In this document: piece by piece, positions 56,795-62,084 of the stretch
Layout: each line of letters starts with the position of its first letter
Numbering within the stretch: position 1 is the stretch's first letter
NCBI GenBank assembly: GCA_946061515.1
Contig: CAMGRL010000008.1
Location: 1 to 62,084, forward strand
Reading direction: 5' to 3'
Length of the DNA stretch: 62,084 bases
From: an uncultured Clostridia bacterium
GTDB lineage: Bacteria > Bacillota > Clostridia > Oscillospirales > Oscillospiraceae
The notes under the pieces: model-generated
What the model was told of the DNA's origin: nothing
What the model saw: the letters and a program-made list of their open reading frames with translations, nothing else
Databases searched by the model: none
Position numbers and translations under genes: made by a program

Positions 56795-57634
56795 ATGCAT
56801 GCGGTAAAGACGAAAAAACGGATCAATCTGTCGGCGGTCACGGCGGCGGCTCTTTTTGTTCTCCTCATTCTGGCTGGGCTTTTTTCCGGCAGAGCCGGAA
56901 AGGAAAATACGGACAGGCCTCGGCAGGACGAGCTTTCGGCGGATGGAGGCGGCGAAGCGGCGGCAGAGGAAACGAAAGCAAGGGTCATCGACCCGGACAA
57001 GCCCATGGTGGCTTTGACCTTTGACGACGGCCCCTGCGGGGAGTACAGCCCCCTGATCCTGGACTGCCTGGAAAACAATCAGGCTGTGGCTACCTTTTTT
57101 GAGATCGGCTGCTATGTGGACCAGTACCCGGAGATCGACCGGCGGGCCGTGGAGCTGGGCTGTGAGATCGGCTCCCACAGCTATTACCACAAGGTCCTGC
57201 CCGGCCAGAGCGATGAGGCCATCGCGGAGGACCAGCGGCTGTGCAGAGAGGCCTTTGAAAAGGCCATCAGCGCAGACCCGGCGCTGATCCGCCCGCCCCA
57301 GGGCAGCGTGGTCAAATCCATCCTGAACCAATACGAGCAGATTTTCGTGGGCTGGTCCGTGGACACCCAGGACTGGCTCTATCGGGATGTGGACCGGACG
57401 GTGAACAATGTCAAGCAGGCCGGGGACCTGGACGGACAGGTCATATTGATGCATTCCAATTATCAGGAAAGCGTCCAGGCGGCGGAGATCCTGGTGCCCT
57501 GGCTCCTGGAGCAGGGCTACCAGCTGGTGACCGTCAGCGAGCTTTTCCAGTACCACTACGGCATTACGCCGGAAAAGCATTACTATTACGCCTATGATTA
57601 CTTCATCTCCGACGGGGCGCTGATGGTATCCTGA
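56795..57634 (+). CDS. Polysaccharide deacetylase, NodB domain
   Basis: A 279-residue cell-surface enzyme: residues 10-32 are a membrane anchor or signal, 33-65 a low-complexity charged linker, and 70-255 the NodB (CE4) domain. Motifs are TFDDGP (Asp77, Asp78), HSYYH (His128, His132), RPPQGS, DTQDW and LMHS, so the full catalytic set is present. Peptidoglycan GlcNAc or MurNAc is the usual substrate in Firmicutes. ATG 56795 is chosen because GGCGGTG lies five bases upstream; ATG 56768 would leave a leader of under ten bases and no ribosome site. Confidence 0.9.
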   Translation: MHAVKTKKRINLSAVTAAALFVLLILAGLFSGRAGKENTDRPRQDELSADGGGEAAAEETKARVIDPDKPMVALTFDDGPCGEYSPLILDCLENNQAVATFFEIGCYVDQYPEIDRRAVELGCEIGSHSYYHKVLPGQSDEAIAEDQRLCREAFEKAISADPALIRPPQGSVVKSILNQYEQIFVGWSVDTQDWLYRDVDRTVNNVKQAGDLDGQVILMHSNYQESVQAAEILVPWLLEQGYQLVTVSELFQYHYGITPEKHYYYAYDYFISDGALMVS

Positions 57635-57638
57635 TTAC

Positions 57639-58310
57639 TCAGAGCACATATTTCAGGATGCAAACGGCCTGCAGCAGGCTCCCCGCGTCCACAAAGAGGT
57701 GGAATACGGTGTGCAGGGCGGGATTCTTTTTGCCCAGGCCGTAAAGGATCGCGCCCACGGTATAGGCGATGCCGCCGGCCAGAAGCCACAGGAAACCGGC
57801 CTTTCCCACAGCATCCAGCGTGGGTTTCAGCGCCAGCACCACCAGCCAGCCCATGCCAATATAGCAGCACATGGACAGCTTCCCATACTGCTTGTGGTCG
57901 ATGGCGGTGAACACCGCCGCAAAGGCGGCCAGAGCCCATTCCGCGCCGAAGATGACCCAGGCGATGGCCGGGTGAGCGGGGCGGATGGCGGCGAGCAGGA
58001 TGGGGGTGTAGGTCCCGACGATGAGCAGATAGATGGTGCAGTGGTCGATGACCTGCATCACCTTTTTGCCCATGGAGGGCTTCAGCCCGTGGTAGACGCT
58101 GGAGACGGAGTAGAGGACGATCATGGACGCGCCGTAGATCGCCCCGCTGACCACGCCCCAGGGGTTTTTGTGGGAAGCGGCGATCAGCACCGCAAAGACC
58201 AGCACCGCCACGCCAATGGCGCCGCCCACAATGTGCGTTACCATGTTGGCGATCTCATTGGCCCGGGTGTAGTCCGGCAGACTGCGTTCACAAAGTGGTG
58301 TTCTTGTCAT
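57639..58310 (-). CDS. Hemolysin III / PAQR family membrane protein
   Basis: A 223-residue seven-span protein of the HlyIII/PAQR family. The conserved residues appear as NEIANMVTHIVGG, SSVYHGLKPS, QVIDHCTIYLLIVGTYTP and, near the end, HTVFHLFVDAGSLLQ, giving the Ser/His/Asp/His set seen in zinc-dependent PAQR hydrolases. True hemolytic activity is not implied. ATG 58310 follows AAGGAGG. The convergent stop with the deacetylase is only four bases away, without a visible terminator between. Confidence 0.9.
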   Translation of the reverse strand: MTRTPLCERSLPDYTRANEIANMVTHIVGGAIGVAVLVFAVLIAASHKNPWGVVSGAIYGASMIVLYSVSSVYHGLKPSMGKKVMQVIDHCTIYLLIVGTYTPILLAAIRPAHPAIAWVIFGAEWALAAFAAVFTAIDHKQYGKLSMCCYIGMGWLVVLALKPTLDAVGKAGFLWLLAGGIAYTVGAILYGLGKKNPALHTVFHLFVDAGSLLQAVCILKYVL

Positions 58311-58404
58311 TATAATGACCTCCTTTTTGCAGTCATATTCTATGCCCACCGGAGAGAAAAACACAAGCTACTGACAGCGCCCGGCGCTATACTCATTAAA
58401 TATA

Positions 58405-58437
58405 AAAGGTAGAGTCCAAAAAACGGACTCTACCTTT
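58405..58437. terminator. Hairpin terminator of aldo/keto reductase
   Basis: AAAGGTAGAGTCC (58405-58417) pairs perfectly with GGACTCTACCTTT (58425-58437), loop AAAAAAC, followed on the minus strand by TTATATTT. Confidence 0.88.
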
Positions 58438-58459
58438 GATTTTTGCGCTTTGTAATGCG

Positions 58460-59647
58460 TTAACCTTTTAGTTTTTTCTGGGCCTCTTCCCGCTGGCGGC
58501 AGACCTCCGCCCAGCTGGGCAGGGTGGCGAACACGGCGGGCATCTCCTTCATCAGAGCGGGCACGTCGATGCCCTGGGGGCAGATGGCCCGGCATTTGCC
58601 GCAGCCAATGCAGGCCTGGGGCCGCTTGCTCTCGTCCAGAGCGTCCACTCTCATGCTGATATTGAAGCTGGGCTCCAGCTTGGTTTCGTTATAGAGACTG
58701 ATGAGCGTGGGGATATCCAGCTGCTTGGGGCAGCCGGCGCAGCAGTAGCGGCAGGCGGTGCAGGGCACGGCGTTTTTCAGCTTTTCGGCGATGGCATACA
58801 GCAGCGTGTTCTCCTCTTCGGAGAGCGGGCGGCGCTCATCAAAGGTATTGACGTTGTCCACCATCTGCTCAAAGGCGGACATGCCGCTGAGCACCATCTT
58901 CACGTTGGGCAGGCCCTGGAGCCAGCGGAAGCCCCAGGAGGCCACGCTCTCGCCCGGGTGGAGGGCAGTGAGCTGCTCCGCATCGGCAGCGGGGAGACGC
59001 ACCAGCTTGCCGCCGCGCACAGGCTCCATGACCCACACCGGGACGCCCCGCTCCGTCAGCAGGGCATACTTGCCTTTGGCGTCCTGCAGGCTCCAGTCCA
59101 GATAGTTCAGCTGGATCTGGCAGAACTCCAGATGCTCGCCGAAGGCGTCCAGAAACTCCCGGATGTTCTCCACGCCGCCGTGGCAGGAGAAGCCCAGGTG
59201 CCTGATCCTTCCCAGCCGCTTCTGCTCGATAAAATAGTCCACGATATGCCACTTCTCATCCTTGTAGGTGCGGATGGAGTGCTCGTTTACATTGTGCAGC
59301 AGATAGAAGTCAAAATAGTCCACGCCGCATTTTTTCAGCTGGTCCTCAAAAACAGCGGCGGGGTCGTAGCTGCTGGCGATCTGATGGCCGGGGAACTTAT
59401 CGGCCAGATAGAAGCTCTCCCGGGGATAGGCACTGAGAGCCTTGCCGATGGCGATCTCAGACAGGCCGCCGTGGTAGGCGTAGGCGGTGTCAAAATAATT
59501 CACGCCCTTTTCCAGCGCGTAGGCCACCATTTTGTCCACCTGCTCCTGGTCGATATCCGCGGCGGTGCCGCCGGGGATCAGGGGCAGACGCATGGTGCCG
59601 AAGCCTAAAAGGGACAGCTTTTTCCCGTGAAAATCACTGTATATCAT
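58460..59647 (-). CDS. Aldo/keto reductase with C-terminal [4Fe-4S] domain
   Basis: A 395-residue protein: an aldo/keto reductase TIM barrel (residues 1-275) with FDTAYAYHGG, the Asp/Tyr pair, and a Lys in LADKFPG, then a ferredoxin-like tail. The tail has CTACRYCCAGCPK and CIGCGKCRAICPQG, enough for two clusters. This combination (COG1453) is frequent in Clostridia; its reaction is unknown, but ferredoxin-linked reduction is plausible. ATG 59647 follows GGAGGATATCCT. It is a single-gene unit. Confidence 0.9.
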   Translation of the reverse strand: MIYSDFHGKKLSLLGFGTMRLPLIPGGTAADIDQEQVDKMVAYALEKGVNYFDTAYAYHGGLSEIAIGKALSAYPRESFYLADKFPGHQIASSYDPAAVFEDQLKKCGVDYFDFYLLHNVNEHSIRTYKDEKWHIVDYFIEQKRLGRIRHLGFSCHGGVENIREFLDAFGEHLEFCQIQLNYLDWSLQDAKGKYALLTERGVPVWVMEPVRGGKLVRLPAADAEQLTALHPGESVASWGFRWLQGLPNVKMVLSGMSAFEQMVDNVNTFDERRPLSEEENTLLYAIAEKLKNAVPCTACRYCCAGCPKQLDIPTLISLYNETKLEPSFNISMRVDALDESKRPQACIGCGKCRAICPQGIDVPALMKEMPAVFATLPSWAEVCRQREEAQKKLKG

Positions 59648-59676
59648 AGGATATCCTCCAAATCGTGGTTTGCTTA

Positions 59677-59706
59677 CAGTTTACCATATAAAATATCCTC
59701 CGTCAA
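59677..59706 (-). promoter_or_regulatory. Predicted promoter of aldo/keto reductase
   Basis: On the minus strand TTGACG (59701-59706), 18-base spacer, TAAACT (59677-59682). Confidence 0.5.
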
Positions 59707-59737
59707 CGCGGCGAGGACGGCGGGCAAAAGACGCTTT

Positions 59738-61819
59738 TTATCTGTCCAGCCAAAGGCTGCCCGCTTTCAGGCAGACGGAGAGGGACAGCTTCCGATCCTC
59801 TCCCTGCTCAAAGCGGATCGTCAGGACATCCTCGTTTTTCGCGATGATCTTTCCTTTGCCGAACTGCCTGTGGCAGACCCTGACCCCGGGAAAATAATCC
59901 CTGGCGGCCCAGTGCAGGGCCTGGTCGGGGGAGGGCGGACGGATGGACGCAGCGCTGCCGCGTTTGGGGGCGGCGGGCTTTTCGGCTTTTTTGGGGAAGA
60001 GGAAGGCAGAGAAGGCGGACGATAATTCTGCCTGCCGGAAGGTGAACAGGTCCAGCTCGTTTTTGGCCCTGGTCATGCCTACATAGAACAGCCGCCGCTC
60101 CTCCTCCATCAGCGCTCTGTCCTCAGCAGCGGATTGAGAGGGCAGTATACCGTCGATCACGTCCATGAGAAAGACCCGATCGTATTCCAGCCCTTTGCTG
60201 GAATGGATAGTGGAGAGGATAAACTTGCTGTTGCTGCTCTCGTGACAGCGGATCATGCCGCTCAGCTCCTCCAGCCGGTCCAGCAGCCGGGCAGGGGAGG
60301 GCTCCTGATTTCCCAGGAACCGAAGAATTTCGGCCTTGCCTTCGCTCATCTCCCGCTGCTTCAGATACTCGCCGTAGCCCATGTATTTGACGATGCGGTA
60401 GACCGCCGAGCCCGCGTTTTCCGTGAGCATGTTGTTCATATGGGTCAGCAGCGCCCGGCACTGCTTTCGCTTGAAGCCGGAGAGAGGGAAGTCCTCCGCC
60501 AGATATTCCATCACGGACATGCTTTCCGGGCAGCGCCGCACGGCGTCCTGGGCCTCCTGCCTGCTGAGACGGGTATTTAATTTATAGTAGAGATTCATGA
60601 ACAGCCGCCCATCGGTCTGGTCCAGGGCGAAGCGGATGATGTCCGTGATATCCCGCACCACGGGGCTGGTGAAAAAGCTGATGTCCATCTGGCGGCAGCG
60701 GTAGGGGATGCGGTTTCGGTCCAGCAGGTCGATCAGGGGCAGGGCGCATTCGTTGTCCCGGAACAACACGGCCGTCTCCCGGTCACAGTCTTTCGCCGCC
60801 TGGAGAAGGTACGCATACTGCCCGGCCCGGTTGTTGACGGCCAACTCTTTCACCTCGGCGCCGTCCCCCCGGACAGCGGTCATGTGCTTGGGGTACCGGT
60901 CGCTGTTTTGCTGAATGAAGCTGTCCGCCGCCCGGACGATCTGCCGGGTGGAGCGGTAGTTCTGCTCCATCAGCAGCACCCGGGCATTTTTCCGGCTGCG
61001 CGCAAAATCCGCCAGAGCCTTGGGGTAGGCCGCCCGGAAGCCGTAGATGCTCTGGTCCTCGTCGCCCACCATGAAGAGACTGCCCTCCGGCCCGGCCAGC
61101 AGCTGGATGATCATGTGCTGTATTTTGGAGCTGTCCTGGGCCTCGTCCACACAGATAAGCCGGTATCTCTGCCGCAGGGCGGCGAGAAGGTCGGGACATC
61201 TCCGCAGAATGTTGTGGGCATAGACCAACTGATCGTCGTAATCCATCAGCCTCTGCCGTTTCATGGTGTCCACATAGGCGCGGTAGATGGTGGGAAAGCC
61301 TTTAATCTCCTGATTGAGTTCTTCGATCTCCTCCGGCTTCAGGCACATGTTCTTCACATAGGTGATTTTGGTGCGGATGGCTTTGATGTCGCTGTCGGCC
61401 GGATATTCGTTCAGCACTTCCCGGCAGATCTCCCCCAGCATGGCGGCGATCCGGCTCTCGTCGGTCAGAAGTTCAAAGGCGGTGGTGTTCCGGCTCTGCT
61501 CATATTGGCGGATGATCCTGGCGCACACGCCGTTGATGGTGCGGAAGGCCAGTCTGTCCGCCAGTTCGTCCCCAAACAGGGACACAAAGCGTTTTCGCAT
61601 ATCGGCGGCAGCGGCCACGGTATAGGTCATGGTGAGGATGTTCTCCGGCGCGATGCCCCGGCAGTAAAGGGCATAGCCCAGCCGGGCCACCAGCACGGTG
61701 GTCTTGCCGCTGCCGGGCACAGCCAGCAGCAGGATATTGTCCTCCGCCGCGCGTACAGCCTCTTCCTGCTGCGCGTTCAGCGTCAGGGCGTATTTTTCCG
61801 CAAAGCTTCTGTAATCCAT
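59738..61819 (-). CDS. UvrD/Rep-like superfamily 1 DNA helicase
   Basis: A 693-residue 3'-5' helicase. Q motif LNAQQEEAVRA and Walker A AVPGSGKTT lie within the first 45 residues; motif II is VDEAQD, motif III VGDEDQSIYGFRAA, motif IV QNYRST, motif V STIHSSKGLEYD, and motif VI VGMTRAKNEL. The C-terminal 60 residues (VCHRQFGKGKIIAKNEDVLTIRF) form the beta-barrel RNAP-contact domain seen in PcrA. PcrA-type repair and replication functions are likely, but it is shorter than typical PcrA (about 720-740), so it may be a second UvrD paralogue. ATG 61819 has GGAGGAG six bases upstream. Confidence 0.93.
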   Translation of the reverse strand: MDYRSFAEKYALTLNAQQEEAVRAAEDNILLLAVPGSGKTTVLVARLGYALYCRGIAPENILTMTYTVAAAADMRKRFVSLFGDELADRLAFRTINGVCARIIRQYEQSRNTTAFELLTDESRIAAMLGEICREVLNEYPADSDIKAIRTKITYVKNMCLKPEEIEELNQEIKGFPTIYRAYVDTMKRQRLMDYDDQLVYAHNILRRCPDLLAALRQRYRLICVDEAQDSSKIQHMIIQLLAGPEGSLFMVGDEDQSIYGFRAAYPKALADFARSRKNARVLLMEQNYRSTRQIVRAADSFIQQNSDRYPKHMTAVRGDGAEVKELAVNNRAGQYAYLLQAAKDCDRETAVLFRDNECALPLIDLLDRNRIPYRCRQMDISFFTSPVVRDITDIIRFALDQTDGRLFMNLYYKLNTRLSRQEAQDAVRRCPESMSVMEYLAEDFPLSGFKRKQCRALLTHMNNMLTENAGSAVYRIVKYMGYGEYLKQREMSEGKAEILRFLGNQEPSPARLLDRLEELSGMIRCHESSNSKFILSTIHSSKGLEYDRVFLMDVIDGILPSQSAAEDRALMEEERRLFYVGMTRAKNELDLFTFRQAELSSAFSAFLFPKKAEKPAAPKRGSAASIRPPSPDQALHWAARDYFPGVRVCHRQFGKGKIIAKNEDVLTIRFEQGEDRKLSLSVCLKAGSLWLDR

Positions 61820-61990
61820 GAAGTACTCCTCCGATAACAAAAGGCATTATATTGGATTTCCCGGACAAATTCAAGGCTGGGGCAGAGCAGGGGATAGGGC
61901 CGGAAAATGAATATTTTCTCGATAAATTCAACCGATGGCAGGTTCACAAAAAACTGAATGGGACTGACTTAAATTTCTTGTGCAAATTTG

Positions 61991-62083
61991 TCAAATGCAT
62001 TCAGTGCAATGCAAAATGAGCATGACCTTAATAGCCTCGTGTATGTCCTTGAAGATAACCCAGTTTTCGGGGGCATTGTCAAG
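61991..62083 (-). pseudogene. 3' fragment of serine recombinase, cut by window edge
   Basis: The minus-strand frame from 62083 to the stop TCA (61991-61993) reads LDNAPENWVIFKDIHEAIKV, then MLILHC and ends. The block NWVIFKDIHEAI closely resembles the Recombinase domain of large serine recombinases (NWxVFxDTHEAIID). After it the family similarity stops at once, so the gene is truncated or frameshifted here. The upstream part lies outside the window. The remaining bases 61820-61990 hold no gene that I can support. Confidence 0.5.
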
Positions 62084-62084
62084 G

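Noticed and set aside
1-62084. tRNA, rRNA or riboswitch genes
   Set aside because: I looked through the intergenic gaps and saw no cloverleaf, rRNA core or recognised aptamer sequence; a covariance search could still find a divergent one.

Overview
The window is chromosomal DNA from a GC-rich, spore-forming Clostridia bacterium, most likely an Oscillospiraceae member of the Oscillibacter/Dysosmobacter type. The evidence is the spore genes spmA/spmB and a SleL-like LysM-GH18 protein, an AbrB/SpoVT-type regulator, strong AGGAGG ribosome binding sites with several GTG/TTG starts, NfnAB, and fermentative membrane genes. Coding density is high, genes form short overlapping operons, and most convergent ends carry perfect hairpin terminators. 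The taxonomic placement is inference.

Layout. 1-2.8 kb: 3' part of aconitase coupled to isocitrate dehydrogenase. 2.9-6.6 kb: an SPL-like radical SAM protein, then hydrolase, azlC, azlD and a patatin. 6.7-9.4 kb: a MITE-like repeat, then a minus-strand operon (rlmA, EamA exporter, csaA, flavin-reductase-like protein). 9.5-12.1 kb: rlmI-like methyltransferase, AAA ATPase, MmcQ/YjbR protein. 12.2-15.2 kb: a DUF5058 protein, a second membrane protein and an M20 peptidase. 15.2-16.4 kb: a second MITE-like element with flanking direct repeats and a membrane XRE regulator. 16.6-19.1 kb: Cd/Zn efflux operon. 19.2-22 kb: coiled-coil protein, an array of hairpins, and a GntR-ABC operon with a perfect operator. 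22-24.4 kb: YitT, SpmB/SpmA, AbrB. 24.5-30.7 kb: nagA, putP, LysR, nfnAB. 30.8-36.9 kb: MarR, a hydrolase-membrane fusion, LysM-GH18, pepF.

37.0-45.3 kb is a visibly AT-richer block encoding a complete predicted D-galactonate pathway: a FadR-type GntR regulator, DgoD, a three-part TRAP transporter, a COG3964 amidohydrolase, a KDPG-type aldolase and a PfkB keto-deoxy-sugar kinase. It looks horizontally acquired and is the most interesting unit, because the TRAP system and the amidohydrolase replace or extend the classical dgo operon.

45.4-62 kb returns to GC-rich housekeeping and accessory genes: a DUF255 thioredoxin-fold protein divergent from a TPR / DUF4037 / metallo-hydrolase trio, an aminotransferase with a thioesterase, a YjdF-like membrane protein with an orphan GHKL kinase, a second membrane XRE regulator, DegV, a GntR regulator facing a polysaccharide deacetylase across a rich regulatory region, hemolysin III, an Fe-S aldo/keto reductase and a UvrD-like helicase. 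The last ~90 bases read as a broken serine recombinase, so a mobile element may begin at the right edge. I saw no rRNA, tRNA or CRISPR array.
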